From: an uncultured Methylobacillus sp.
GTDB taxonomy: Bacteria > Pseudomonadota > Gammaproteobacteria > Burkholderiales > Methylophilaceae
Reading direction: 5' to 3'
Assembly: GCA_946478865.1 (NCBI GenBank)
Contig: CAMLDO010000039.1
Coordinates: forward strand, 1-15,875
Length of the DNA stretch: 15,875 bases
The translations under genes were made by a program, and so were the position numbers. Each line of letters starts with the position of its first letter. Position 1 is the stretch's first letter. This document shows, one piece after another, positions 6,821-14,726 of this stretch. The notes beneath the pieces are model-generated. The model made no database searches. It had not been told where the DNA came from and saw nothing but the letters and a program-made list of their open reading frames with translations.

Positions 6821-7660
6821 ATGAATCCCTGGAAAATGGCTTTTCTGTTGCTAACTGTGGGCCTCTCTGGAGTGGCATTCCCCGTTGCGGCTATCGAACC
6901 GGAACCTGCCGTTACGATAGACGACGCTTATCTGCAACGTATCGAACCTACCTATCTCGCCACCGCCGGGTCTGCGGATAATCTCGCCAACCTGGCTGAC
7001 GGCTTGCGTACCAGCACGCCGGTGACCCTGGTCGAGTCCAACCCGGACGGCACGTTGTCCAGCCTGACTTTCACGCCGCCGACCCGCCCCATGGGTTACG
7101 GCAATATCACCCACACCCTCGATTACGCCACGCGCGACCTCGCCGCCGCAGGGATCGACAGTCCGACCACCGAACAGCTCCATGCCGCGCTCATGGGCGG
7201 CAGCGTGACCAACGCGGCTGGCGAAACCACGCTGCTGCAAGGCGTGCTGCAACTGCGCAGCCAGGGCATGGGCTGGGGCAAGATCGCTCATACCCTGGGT
7301 ATCAGCCCATCGCCCTACGGCAAGGCCGCGCCCGTGACCGCGCTCAGCCCTTCGACGTCCACCAGGTCCAGCGGTATCACGACTGCGGCCGGCACGCGTG
7401 CGAACGGCTCGGTAACGGCTGCCAAAGGCAGCAAATCCGGGGTTGTCACGGCTGGCGGAGGCGCCGCACCCAAGTCGGGCAATGCCTATGGACATGCCAA
7501 ATCCGGCATCGTTACGGCCGCTGGCGGCGGCAACGCTTCGTATTCGGGCATCACCAACGGAAACGGCAGCAGCGCGAGTGCTTCGGGCGTTGCCGCGAGT
7601 CGCGTCAGTACCGCCGGAGGCTCCGGCAATGGTAATGCGTTCGGGAAAGTGAAGCATTAG
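6821..7660 (+). CDS. Exported protein with MG[YW]G motifs and Gly/Ser-rich repeat tail
   Basis: The product has 279 residues and starts at an ATG behind a strong AGGAGGAG. A signal peptide is evident (about 1-24, cleavage after PVAA). The N-terminal half contains two related motifs: MGYGNITHTL at residue 91 and MGWGKIAHTLG at 150. The second is typical of small exported betaproteobacterial proteins of unknown role. From about residue 184 the protein is a Gly/Ala/Ser/Thr-rich tail with repeats around SG[IV][VT]TAAG: SGITTAAG, GSVTAAKG, SGVVTAGGG, SGIVTAAGG. No PEP-CTERM or other sorting signal is visible. A surface or periplasmic structural role is an inference. It is followed by a strong terminator. 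Confidence 0.8.
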   Translation: MNPWKMAFLLLTVGLSGVAFPVAAIEPEPAVTIDDAYLQRIEPTYLATAGSADNLANLADGLRTSTPVTLVESNPDGTLSSLTFTPPTRPMGYGNITHTLDYATRDLAAAGIDSPTTEQLHAALMGGSVTNAAGETTLLQGVLQLRSQGMGWGKIAHTLGISPSPYGKAAPVTALSPSTSTRSSGITTAAGTRANGSVTAAKGSKSGVVTAGGGAAPKSGNAYGHAKSGIVTAAGGGNASYSGITNGNGSSASASGVAASRVSTAGGSGNGNAFGKVKH

Positions 7661-7671
7661 TCGTCCTGCGA

Positions 7672-7705
7672 GCGTCTGTCCGCAAGGGCAGACGCGATGC
7701 TTTTT
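7672..7705 (+). terminator. Rho-independent terminator
   Basis: A 10-base-pair stem (GCGTCTGTCC with GGGCAGACGC, including one G-U pair) is capped by a GCAA loop of the GNRA type. A five-base spacer and a T5 run at 7701-7705 follow. It closes the DUF3568/Gly-rich operon 12 bases after its last stop codon. Confidence 0.78.
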
Positions 7706-7722
7706 CTGAAAGGGGAAACGGA

Positions 7723-8655
7723 ATGCATCGGCAAAAAAATCGAGGTTCTGTCATTTCCGTCGGCGATCTGGCGGTATACGCCGCGCTATTCGCCTTGTCT
7801 GCGGCGATCGCCTATTTCCTGCCATCGGCGATAGATAGCATGCTTTACCGCGGCTGGCCTTGGCTGCAGGGACATCCCGACTTGTTGCTGGGCCTGCAGG
7901 TGGGCATCGCGGCCATGCTCATGGCGTTGTTCGTCGCGATCAAGAATTCGCTGCATTTCGTCGACAGCGCCAAACTCGCCTCGCTCGTGCATGCGAGCCG
8001 GCGCGAAGGAGCCATGACGCCCCAACTGCTGCAGAAGCTGCCTACGGCGCAGCAGGCGTGCGTCATGACCGTGACCGGCCACGATACCTTCGGCCAGCCA
8101 CACAGTCAGTTTCGTCAGGTGCTGGACGAAGTACGCGAGGTGCGAGTGATGCTGCTCAACCCTCTGAGCGAAGGCGCGCGTTTGCGGGCCGATTCGCTTT
8201 CCGGCGAGCGCGACTACTACGGCAAGATGCTGGAAGAGCTGCACGACAGCATCGACGTCCTGCGCGAACTGCGCCAGTCGGGCAAGCGCGTGGTGCTCAA
8301 GTTCTACGACAACCGCCCGTTCTGGAAGCTGGTCATCATCGGCGGCTACGTCTGGGTGCAGTACTGCCATGACGGCGTGGAAGTGAGCCGCGTGCCGGAA
8401 TACGTGTTCGCACAGCCTTCCGACGGCGGGCAGCGCGGCCTGTACACGCCGTTCAACATGCTGTTCGAGGAAAAATGGAGCGAGGTCCCCACCATGGACT
8501 TCGATTTCGAGACCGATGAACTGGTGAAGCGCGATGCTGCCGGCAACGTGCTGGAGCGTTCGCCTTTGCCGCACTCGCCTCATGCCGGCCGCCTGCGCGC
8601 GATTGCCAAGCACTCGCAGTGTGCGCTCACGGGCTACATACCCAACCAGGCCTGA
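7723..8655 (+). CDS. Two-TM membrane protein with PLD-like cytoplasmic domain
   Basis: The product has 310 residues, with an AAGGGGAAACGG Shine-Dalgarno region before the ATG. Two membrane helices lie at about residues 13-34 and 54-73. A soluble domain follows, with strands and helices typical of the phospholipase D-like fold (VMTVTGHDTFG, VREVRVMLLNPLSEGARLRA, LRELRQSGKRVVLKFYDNRP, KLVIIGGYVWVQYCHDGVEV). No HxK-x4-D catalytic motif is present, so enzymatic activity is doubtful. A ligand-sensing or scaffolding role is possible. The fold assignment is from sequence pattern only. It lies between a terminator and the bioA promoter and so may be transcribed alone or by read-through. Confidence 0.78.
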   Translation: MHRQKNRGSVISVGDLAVYAALFALSAAIAYFLPSAIDSMLYRGWPWLQGHPDLLLGLQVGIAAMLMALFVAIKNSLHFVDSAKLASLVHASRREGAMTPQLLQKLPTAQQACVMTVTGHDTFGQPHSQFRQVLDEVREVRVMLLNPLSEGARLRADSLSGERDYYGKMLEELHDSIDVLRELRQSGKRVVLKFYDNRPFWKLVIIGGYVWVQYCHDGVEVSRVPEYVFAQPSDGGQRGLYTPFNMLFEEKWSEVPTMDFDFETDELVKRDAAGNVLERSPLPHSPHAGRLRAIAKHSQCALTGYIPNQA

Positions 8656-8668
8656 TACCGTTTCCTGC

Positions 8669-8730
8669 TGGTTCCCGCATTCCGGCTTCGCTATAATCGG
8701 CTGGCCTCTCGCGCCTTGCGCCGCAAGGCG
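8669..8730 (+). promoter_or_regulatory. Probable sigma-70 promoter and leader hairpin of bioA
   Basis: A perfect -10 TATAAT lies at 8692-8697; the -35 region (TGGTTC at 8669-8674, 17-base spacer) is weak. Transcription would start near 8704. The leader then contains a perfect 8-base-pair hairpin, CGCCTTGC/GCAAGGCG at 8712-8730 with a GCC loop, about 30 bases before the bioA start. There is no T run, so it is not a terminator. No BirA-type operator was recognised. Confidence 0.5.
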
Positions 8731-8759
8731 GGGCGACCTCATCAGCCGACCGGAGCCCC

Positions 8760-10067
8760 ATGAACAACAACGACCTCCTGCAACGCAGCCGCTCCGCGGT
8801 GTGGCATCCCTGCACCCAGATGAAAGCGCTGGAAACGCTGCCGCCGGTACCAATTCGCGAGGCGGAGGGCGTGTGGCTGCATGACTATGACGGCAATCGC
8901 TATCTGGATGCGGTGAGTTCCTGGTGGGTCAACCTGTTCGGCCATCGCAATCCGCGTATCAATGCCGCGCTCAAGGAACAACTCGATACGCTGGAGCATG
9001 TAATGCTCGCCGGCTTCACGCATGAGCCGGTGGTCGCACTCTCTGAGAAGCTCGCCCAGTTGACGGGCCTCGGCCATGCCTTCTACGGTTCCGACGGCGC
9101 CTCGGCGACCGAAATCGCGCTCAAGATGAGCTTTCACTACTGGCGCAACAGCGGCCGGCCGGGCAAGAGCTGTTTCGTGAGCCTGGATAACAGCTACCAT
9201 GGCGAAACCGTGGGCGCATTGTCCGTGACCGACGTCGCCATTTTCAAGGATACTTACGCGCCGCTGCTGCGCCAGAGCGTGCAGATGCCGAGCCCGGACT
9301 GGCGGCTCGCGGAAGACGGCGAGTCGCCGCAGGAATACGCGCGACGCTGCGCCGAGGCGCTGGAGTATTACCTCGCGTCCCATCACGAGGAAATCGCCGC
9401 CGTGATTCTGGAACCGCTGGTGCAGGGCGCGGCGGGCATGGCTATGTACCATCCGGAATATCTGCGGCAGACGCGCCAGATCTGCGACCGCTATCAGGTG
9501 CATCTCATCGCCGACGAGATCGCAGTCGGCTTCGGCCGCACCGGCACCATGTTCGCGTGCGAGCAGGCCGGCATCACCCCGGATTTCATCTGCCTGTCCA
9601 AGGGCATCACCGGCGGCTATCTGCCGCTTTCCGCAGTGCTGACTACCGATGACGTGTACGCCGCTTTTTACGACGATGCGGTGACGCGCGGTTTTCTGCA
9701 TTCGCACAGCTACACCGGCAATGCGCTCGCCTGCCGCGCCGCGCTCGCTACGCTGGAAATCTTCGAGCAGGACGACGTGCTGAACGCCAACCGCGCAAAG
9801 CAGGCGCGCATGAACGCGGCGCTCCAGCCCTTGGGCGAACTGGCGGTCGAGCACCTGCGCAATACCGGCATGATCTGGGCATTCGATGTGGTGGATGCGC
9901 CTGCCGATTTCTCCGGCCGTTTCTATCAGGAAGGGCTCGCGCACGGCCTGCTGGTACGGCCCATAGCCAACACGGTGTATTTCATGCCGCCCTACGTGAT
10001 TTCCGATGAGGAGATCGACTGGCTGGCGAGCCAAACCCTGTCCGTGCTGCGCAAGGTGCTGGCTTGA
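8760..10067 (+). CDS. bioA: Adenosylmethionine-8-amino-7-oxononanoate aminotransferase
   Basis: The product has 435 residues, normal for BioA. It transfers the amino group of S-adenosylmethionine to 7-keto-8-aminopelargonate, giving 7,8-diaminopelargonate in cytoplasmic biotin synthesis. It belongs to class III PLP aminotransferases. Visible signatures are VWHPCTQM at the start, LDAVSSWWVNLFGHRNP near residue 45, YGSDGASATEIALKM, SYHGETVGALSVTD, the PLP-contacting IADEIAVGFGRTG and the Schiff-base lysine Lys281 in SKGITGGYLPL. The Trp-Trp pair and the HPCTQ motif separate BioA from other class III aminotransferases. GGAG precedes the start. The stop overlaps the dacB start by one base (TGATG). 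No other bio gene is in the window. Confidence 0.97.
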   Translation: MNNNDLLQRSRSAVWHPCTQMKALETLPPVPIREAEGVWLHDYDGNRYLDAVSSWWVNLFGHRNPRINAALKEQLDTLEHVMLAGFTHEPVVALSEKLAQLTGLGHAFYGSDGASATEIALKMSFHYWRNSGRPGKSCFVSLDNSYHGETVGALSVTDVAIFKDTYAPLLRQSVQMPSPDWRLAEDGESPQEYARRCAEALEYYLASHHEEIAAVILEPLVQGAAGMAMYHPEYLRQTRQICDRYQVHLIADEIAVGFGRTGTMFACEQAGITPDFICLSKGITGGYLPLSAVLTTDDVYAAFYDDAVTRGFLHSHSYTGNALACRAALATLEIFEQDDVLNANRAKQARMNAALQPLGELAVEHLRNTGMIWAFDVVDAPADFSGRFYQEGLAHGLLVRPIANTVYFMPPYVISDEEIDWLASQTLSVLRKVLA

Positions 10068-11464
10068 TGCGGCTGGCGGTACTGTTTTTCGCGTTTTTCG
10101 CTTGTGCCGCGCAGGCCGCGTTGCCCGAACCGGTTGCACAGGCACTCAAGTCCGCCGGCATTCCCGAGGATTCGGTTGCTGTGTATGCACGCCGGCTCGA
10201 TGCCGATCTGCCCGCGATCGCCGAGCATTCCGAACAGGCGATGAATCCCGCCTCGGTGATGAAACTGGTGACCACCTATGCGGGGCTGGAACTGCTCGGC
10301 CCGGCCTACACCTGGCGCACCGAATTCTATGCGTCCAAGCCGCCGGTCGAGGGGGTAATTACCGGCGACCTTATCCTCAAGGGTTACGGCGACCCGGCGC
10401 TGACGCTGGAAAAATTCTGGAGCCTGATGCATGCGCTGCGCGTTTCCGGCGTACGCGAAATCCGCGGCGACCTCGTGCTGGACCGCAGCTTTTTCGAGTC
10501 GATGGCGTTCGATCCCGGCGCGTTCGACGGCGATCCTTATCGCCCATACAACGCCGGGCCGGATGCGCTGCTGGTCAACTTCAAGTCCACCGGTTTCCAC
10601 TTCCGTGTCGAGAATGGAACCGTGGCCATCACCGCCGACCCCGCTGCCCCGCAGCTCGAAATCGTGAACCGCCTCAAGGCCGACCGTGCGAGTTGCGGCG
10701 ACTGGAAGAGCCGTCTCGGCTACGACGTGCAGGAGCGCGAGGATAGAATAGTGATCGCCTTCAGCGGCAGCTATTCCGCGAATTGCGGGGACAAGGTCTA
10801 CGATCTTAGCCTGCCGCGCCATGCCGATTACGTCTATCAATTATTCAAAACGCTGTGGCGTGAGCAGGGTGGGGTGTTCGAAGGGCGATTGCGCGAAGGC
10901 ACGGCGCCTGCCGATGCTGCTCCCCTGGTGTCCCTCGAATCGCCGCCGTTGTCCGATGTCATCCGGCAGATCAACAAGTACAGCAACAACCTCATGGCGC
11001 GCCAACTGCTCATCACGCTCGGTGCCGAGCGTGGGCAGGCGGGCAGCCCGGCGAAAGGCATCGCTGCGATACGCGCCTGGCTCGCGGCAAGCGGCCTCGA
11101 TTTCCCGGAACTGGTACTCGAAAACGGCTCAGGCCTGTCCCGCGTCGAGCGCATCAGCGCGCGCCATCTCGGCGATCTGCTGTCCGCGGCCTATGCGAGT
11201 CCGTTCATGCCGGAATTCATGTCGTCGCTGCCGATCTATGCGGTGGACGGCACCTTCAAGCGCCGCTCGCAAGCCAATGCGGTGGCAGGGCGGGCGCATC
11301 TCAAGAGCGGTTCGCTGGACGAGGTGCGCGCGATTGCCGGCTACCTGCTCGACGCCCATGGAAGGCGCTGGGCAGTCGTATTCATGGTCAATCATCCGCG
11401 CGCCAGCCTCAGCAAGCCCGCGCAGGAGGCGTTGCTGGACTGGCTGTACCACCACGACGACTAG
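10067..11464 (+). CDS. dacB: D-alanyl-D-alanine carboxypeptidase/endopeptidase (PBP4 type)
   Basis: The product has 465 residues from the ATG at 10067, which overlaps the bioA stop as TGATG; the preceding TTG is not needed as a start. A signal peptide is clear (about 1-17, ending AAQA). All three penicillin-binding motifs of the S13 family are present: Ser63-x-x-Lys66 (NPASVMKLVTTYAGLELLG), Ser306-Asn-Asn and Lys413-Ser-Gly. The long insert between the first two motifs is typical of PBP4. The enzyme trims pentapeptide stems and cleaves peptide cross-links in the periplasm. Its stop codon overlaps the stop of the convergent hydrolase gene by four bases (CTAG), leaving no room for a terminator. 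Confidence 0.95.
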   Translation: MRLAVLFFAFFACAAQAALPEPVAQALKSAGIPEDSVAVYARRLDADLPAIAEHSEQAMNPASVMKLVTTYAGLELLGPAYTWRTEFYASKPPVEGVITGDLILKGYGDPALTLEKFWSLMHALRVSGVREIRGDLVLDRSFFESMAFDPGAFDGDPYRPYNAGPDALLVNFKSTGFHFRVENGTVAITADPAAPQLEIVNRLKADRASCGDWKSRLGYDVQEREDRIVIAFSGSYSANCGDKVYDLSLPRHADYVYQLFKTLWREQGGVFEGRLREGTAPADAAPLVSLESPPLSDVIRQINKYSNNLMARQLLITLGAERGQAGSPAKGIAAIRAWLAASGLDFPELVLENGSGLSRVERISARHLGDLLSAAYASPFMPEFMSSLPIYAVDGTFKRRSQANAVAGRAHLKSGSLDEVRAIAGYLLDAHGRRWAVVFMVNHPRASLSKPAQEALLDWLYHHDD

Positions 11465-12384
11465 CGTTTGAGGTGTCGGTCGAGGAATTGCCGGATTTCT
11501 TCCGGCAGCTCCGCATGGAACGCTATCCGGTCGAAACCTTCCGGGTCCTGCGTGGGTGGGAGTCCACCTGCGGCCAGCTTGGGCGGAAAAGGGCTGAGGA
11601 AGGAGTAGTGCCCGGCTTTTTCCACCACGCGGTGCTCAACTTGCGCACGGTCCGGCACACGTTCCAGCACCAGGTCGGCATGCCATTGCGGCGTAATGTC
11701 GTCGAGTTCTCCCGTGATCATTAGGATGGGCACGGTTACGTCTTGCAGTGTCTCCTCCGGCTGATACCACGCAGTAGCTGGTGCGAGCAGCACGATGGCC
11801 CGCACGCGCGCATCGGTTTCGACCTCCACCGGCTGACCTTCCTTCGACCACGGTTTTCCGCCGACAACGGCGAGCGCTGTATATCCGCCCATCGAATGAC
11901 CGATCACTGCGGCCTCATCGATACGCGTTACGCTTCTCAGCGCCGCATCCGCCGCGATCGCATCCAGCACCAGCCGGATATGGCGCGGCCGGTTCATGAG
12001 GTTGTCCACCGTACCGTACAGCGAATTGTCGAGACGATTATTGCCCGGATGCTCGGGCACGGCGACCACATAGCCATGCTGTGCGAGATGTATCGCGATT
12101 GTGCGATACAGAATGTGCGTGCCGCCGCTGCCATGCGAAATCACGATAGCCGGGAAGTCGCCAGTGATCGGCGGCGCATCCGGGCTCACTTCGAACTGAT
12201 AGGGCCCCAGAGTCGCACCCGTAGGCGGAACATGGGTAGGGTAGAACACCAATACCGGCATCGTAGCCTGCTGTATCGGGTCGTGCAGGGTGAGCTGGCG
12301 GTATCCGGGGAACATTCGCATGGATCGGTGTCTGAAGAGTACGGGATGCGGGCGAAGCATCCCAGCATTGGGCGCGAAATGCAA
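11461..12384 (-). CDS. Alpha/beta hydrolase (dienelactone hydrolase/PAF-acetylhydrolase-like)
   Basis: The product has up to 307 residues. The alpha/beta hydrolase fold is shown by the oxyanion-region motif PAIVISHGSGG, the nucleophile elbow GHSMGG (Ser164 in this numbering), the acid loop ILMITGELDDITP and the catalytic histidine in EKAGHYSF. The arrangement resembles predicted dienelactone hydrolases and PAF-acetylhydrolase-like esterases; the substrate is unknown. No signal peptide is visible. The start is uncertain. In-frame ATGs at 12321 (MRMFPGYRQL) and 12315 fit the start of the conserved region better, and none has a good Shine-Dalgarno. The longer form would sit within about 70 bases of the divergent FKBP gene. 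Confidence 0.88.
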   Translation of the reverse strand: MHFAPNAGMLRPHPVLFRHRSMRMFPGYRQLTLHDPIQQATMPVLVFYPTHVPPTGATLGPYQFEVSPDAPPITGDFPAIVISHGSGGTHILYRTIAIHLAQHGYVVAVPEHPGNNRLDNSLYGTVDNLMNRPRHIRLVLDAIAADAALRSVTRIDEAAVIGHSMGGYTALAVVGGKPWSKEGQPVEVETDARVRAIVLLAPATAWYQPEETLQDVTVPILMITGELDDITPQWHADLVLERVPDRAQVEHRVVEKAGHYSFLSPFPPKLAAGGLPPTQDPEGFDRIAFHAELPEEIRQFLDRHLKR

Positions 12385-12452
12385 GCGGCGCGATTCGGAG
12401 TCACGGCTCTTGCGGTATCATGCGCGTTCCCGAACTCCATTCGAGGTAGAAC

Positions 12453-12917
12453 ATGAAAAAGACCGCTTTTCTGGCCAGCGCCGTGCTGCTGGCCCTGTGC
12501 TCTGTCGGCGCCATGGCCGCCGACACCAATAAACCCAAGGAAAAAACCATGACCACTTTGCCCAAGGCAGTGAACGATCTCATGAAAATCGACCAGAAGG
12601 TCGGCGATGGCGCGGAAGCGATCCCGCCGGTGCAGGTCACCGTGCATTACACCGGCTGGCTGTACGACCCGAGCAAGCCCGAAGGCCACGGCAACAAGTT
12701 CGACAGCTCCGTGGATCGCGGCGAACCGTTCTCCTTCTATCTCGGCGGCGGTCAGGTGATTCGCGGCTGGGACGAAGGCGTGGCCGGCATGAAGGTCGGC
12801 GGCAAGCGTACCCTCATCATCCCGGCGCACATGGGCTACGGTTCGCGTGGCGCTGGTGGCGTGATTCCGCCGTATGCAACGCTGGTATTCGACGTCGAAC
12901 TGCTGGGCGTGCGCTAG
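12453..12917 (+). CDS. Exported FKBP-type peptidyl-prolyl cis-trans isomerase
   Basis: The product has 154 residues, with GAGGT before the ATG. A signal peptide covers about residues 1-22 ([11 protein letters not shown]). The mature part is one FKBP domain: [86 protein letters not shown]. The residues that line the FKBP pocket are conserved (Tyr in HYTG, FDSS, the VIRGW Trp, and Tyr in MGYG). It would catalyse proline isomerisation in the periplasm. A second in-frame ATG at 12549 has its own AAGGA about 7 bases upstream and could yield a cytoplasmic form without the signal peptide. A terminator follows, so it is probably monocistronic. Confidence 0.93.
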   Translation: MKKTAFLASAVLLALCSVGAMAADTNKPKEKTMTTLPKAVNDLMKIDQKVGDGAEAIPPVQVTVHYTGWLYDPSKPEGHGNKFDSSVDRGEPFSFYLGGGQVIRGWDEGVAGMKVGGKRTLIIPAHMGYGSRGAGGVIPPYATLVFDVELLGVR

Positions 12918-12936
12918 GCAATTTTCGGACGAAAGA

Positions 12937-12966
12937 AAACAGGCACCCTTCGGGTGCTTGTTTTTT
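12937..12966 (+). terminator. Rho-independent terminator of the FKBP gene
   Basis: GCACCC-TTC-GGGTGC forms a 6-base-pair core that extends outward through one G-U pair and A-T pairs to about 12 base pairs. The T6 run at 12961-12966 follows. It starts 19 bases after the FKBP stop codon. Confidence 0.85.
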
Positions 12967-12981
12967 ACCCATAAACAGGAT

Positions 12982-13001
12982 TAATATATCCGAATATATT
13001 A
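12982..13001. promoter_or_regulatory. AT-rich perfect palindrome upstream of the small membrane gene
   Basis: TAATATAT-CCGA-ATATATTA is a perfect inverted repeat with 8-base arms and a 4-base spacer. It lies 28 bases before the ATG at 13030, where a promoter -10 region would be. It could be an operator for a small dimeric repressor overlapping a TATATT-like -10. The cognate regulator is unknown. Chance is less likely than usual because the surrounding DNA is GC-rich. Confidence 0.45.
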
Positions 13002-13029
13002 TTTAAACAACAAACATGCGGAGGGCATC

Positions 13030-13173
13030 ATGCTGAAAGTACTGTTCGGTTCCTGGGTCGGGATTGCATCGCTGGCGACGGTGATACTCACGGTGTGCGT
13101 GGTCAGCTTCTGGCTGGGCTACTGCATCTGGAACGAAGAAAAGACCAAAAAGCACGAAGGCAATCCGGGCTAA
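13030..13173 (+). CDS. Small single-pass membrane protein (DUF3149-like)
   Basis: The frame encodes 47 residues from an ATG with GGAGGG about 4-5 bases upstream. The sequence opens [20 protein letters not shown], continues as one membrane helix (about residues 7-33, ending [10 protein letters not shown]) and ends in a charged tail ([13 protein letters not shown]). Length and the LFG...GIASL opening resemble the DUF3149 family, which is common in proteobacteria and has no known function. Its stop codon overlaps the ubiD stop codon by three bases on opposite strands (CTAA). The preceding palindrome at 12982-13001 suggests dedicated control. Confidence 0.75.
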   Translation: MLKVLFGSWVGIASLATVILTVCVVSFWLGYCIWNEEKTKKHEGNPG

Positions 13174-14636
13174 TCCAGTCCCAGACTGCTCCACATCGCA
13201 TCCACGCGCGATTTGACCGCCTCGTCCATGGCGATCGGGCGGCCCCATTCGCGCGTGGTCTCGCCGCGCCACTTGTTGGTCGCGTCGATACCCATCTTGC
13301 TGCCCAGCCCTGAAACCGGGCTCGCGAAGTCGAGATAGTCGATCGGCGTGTTCTCCACAATCACGGTATCCCGGGCCGCATCCACGCGCGTCGTCATCGC
13401 CCAGATCACTTCCTTCCAGTCGCGGATATTCACGTCGTCGTCGGTCACGATGATGAACTTGGTGTACATGAACTGGCGCAGGAAACTCCACACCCCCATC
13501 AGCACGCGCTTGGCGTGGCCGGGGTACTGCTTCTTCATGCTGACGACCGCAAGGCGATAGCTGCAGCCCTCCGGCGGCAGGTAGAAATCGGTGATCTCGG
13601 GAAACTGCTTCTGCAGCAGCGGCACGAACACCTCGTTGAGCGCGACACCCAGCACCGCCGGCTCATCCGGTGGCTTGCCGGTGTAGGTGCTGTGGTAGAT
13701 CGCATCCCGACGCATGGTAATGTGCGTCACCGTGAATACCGGAAATTCGTCCACCTCGTTGTAATAGCCGGTATGGTCTCCGAATGGCCCTTCCGGCGCG
13801 GTTTCGCCCGGCATGATATGCCCTTCAAGCACGATTTCCGCGCCTGCCGGCACGTGTAAGTGGTTACTTACGCATTGCACGATTTCCGTCTTGCCGCCGC
13901 GCAGCAAGCCGGCGAACTGGTATTCCGAGAGCGTATCCGGAACCGGCGTCACCGCGCCAAGTATGGTCGCCGGGTCGGCACCGAGCGCAACCGAAACAGG
14001 GAACGGTTCGCCCGGATGCGCATTGCACCAGTCGCGGAAATCCAGCGCGCCGCCGCGATGCGCGAGCCAGCGCATGATGAGCTTGTTCTTGCCGATCACC
14101 TGCTGGCGGTAGATGCCGAGGTTCTGCCGCTCCTTGAGCGGCCCCTTGGTTACGGTCAACCCCCAAGTGATCAGGGGGCCTACGTCGCCCGGCCAGCATG
14201 TCTGGATCGGCAGCTTGGCAAGATCGACTTCGTCTCCTTCCAGCACCACCTCCTGGCACGGCGCACGGCTCACCGTCTTGGGCGCCATGTCGAGGATCTT
14301 CTTGAACTTGGGCCACTTGTCCCACGCGTCGCGCAGTCCCTTGGGCGGTTCGGGTTCCTTGAGGAATGCCAGCAGCTTGCCCACATCGCGCAGCGCGCTT
14401 ACATCTTCCTGCCCCATGCCCAGCGCCACGCGGCGCGGCGTGCCGAACAGATTGCCCAGCACCGGCATGTCGTAGCCGGCAGGCTTCTCGAACAAAATCG
14501 CCGGCCCGCCGGATTTAAGCACGCGGTCGCAGATTTCCGTCATTTCGAGCTTCGGACTGACGGGCGCCTTGACGCGCTTGAGCTCGCCTTGGGCTTCCAG
14601 TTGAGAGATGAAGTCGCGTAAATCCTTGTACTGCAT
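13170..14636 (-). CDS. ubiD: 3-octaprenyl-4-hydroxybenzoate decarboxylase
   Basis: The product has 488 residues, the standard length of UbiD. It decarboxylates polyprenyl-4-hydroxybenzoate in ubiquinone synthesis, using prenylated FMN made by UbiX, and works on the inner face of the membrane. Signatures include [20 protein letters not shown] at the start, [15 protein letters not shown], the cofactor-site region [36 protein letters not shown] with the catalytic acidic region, and the C-terminal [20 protein letters not shown] that is specific to true UbiD. No ubiX is in the window. The start lies 90 bases from the divergent OsmC-family gene. Confidence 0.97.
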   Translation of the reverse strand: MQYKDLRDFISQLEAQGELKRVKAPVSPKLEMTEICDRVLKSGGPAILFEKPAGYDMPVLGNLFGTPRRVALGMGQEDVSALRDVGKLLAFLKEPEPPKGLRDAWDKWPKFKKILDMAPKTVSRAPCQEVVLEGDEVDLAKLPIQTCWPGDVGPLITWGLTVTKGPLKERQNLGIYRQQVIGKNKLIMRWLAHRGGALDFRDWCNAHPGEPFPVSVALGADPATILGAVTPVPDTLSEYQFAGLLRGGKTEIVQCVSNHLHVPAGAEIVLEGHIMPGETAPEGPFGDHTGYYNEVDEFPVFTVTHITMRRDAIYHSTYTGKPPDEPAVLGVALNEVFVPLLQKQFPEITDFYLPPEGCSYRLAVVSMKKQYPGHAKRVLMGVWSFLRQFMYTKFIIVTDDDVNIRDWKEVIWAMTTRVDAARDTVIVENTPIDYLDFASPVSGLGSKMGIDATNKWRGETTREWGRPIAMDEAVKSRVDAMWSSLGLD

Positions 14637-14666
14637 GGCGTGATCGGTCGTCGGGTTGAATTGGCG

Positions 14667-14702
14667 TTAGTTTACCGCCCCGTTTCGGATAAAATCGGAA
14701 AA
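14667..14702 (+). promoter_or_regulatory. Probable sigma-70 promoter of the OsmC-family gene
   Basis: A -10-like TAAAAT lies at 14690-14695 with a weak TTAGTT at 14667-14672 after a 17-base spacer. Transcription would start near 14702, 25 bases before the chosen ATG at 14727. This supports that start over upstream in-frame codons. Confidence 0.4.
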
Positions 14703-14726
14703 TTCAGAACTTGCACAGGAAAAATC

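Noticed and set aside
8742..10145. Leftward open frame of 467 codons over bioA
   Set aside because: The plus strand encodes an unmistakable BioA. The antisense frame is an artefact of GC-rich third positions, rich in His, Arg and Gln with no family match.
9992..10840. Leftward open frame of 282 codons over dacB
   Set aside because: Antisense to a PBP4 gene with all three catalytic motifs; no independent support.
13860..14621. Rightward open frame of 253 codons over ubiD
   Set aside because: Antisense shadow of ubiD, with no domain and no ribosome site.
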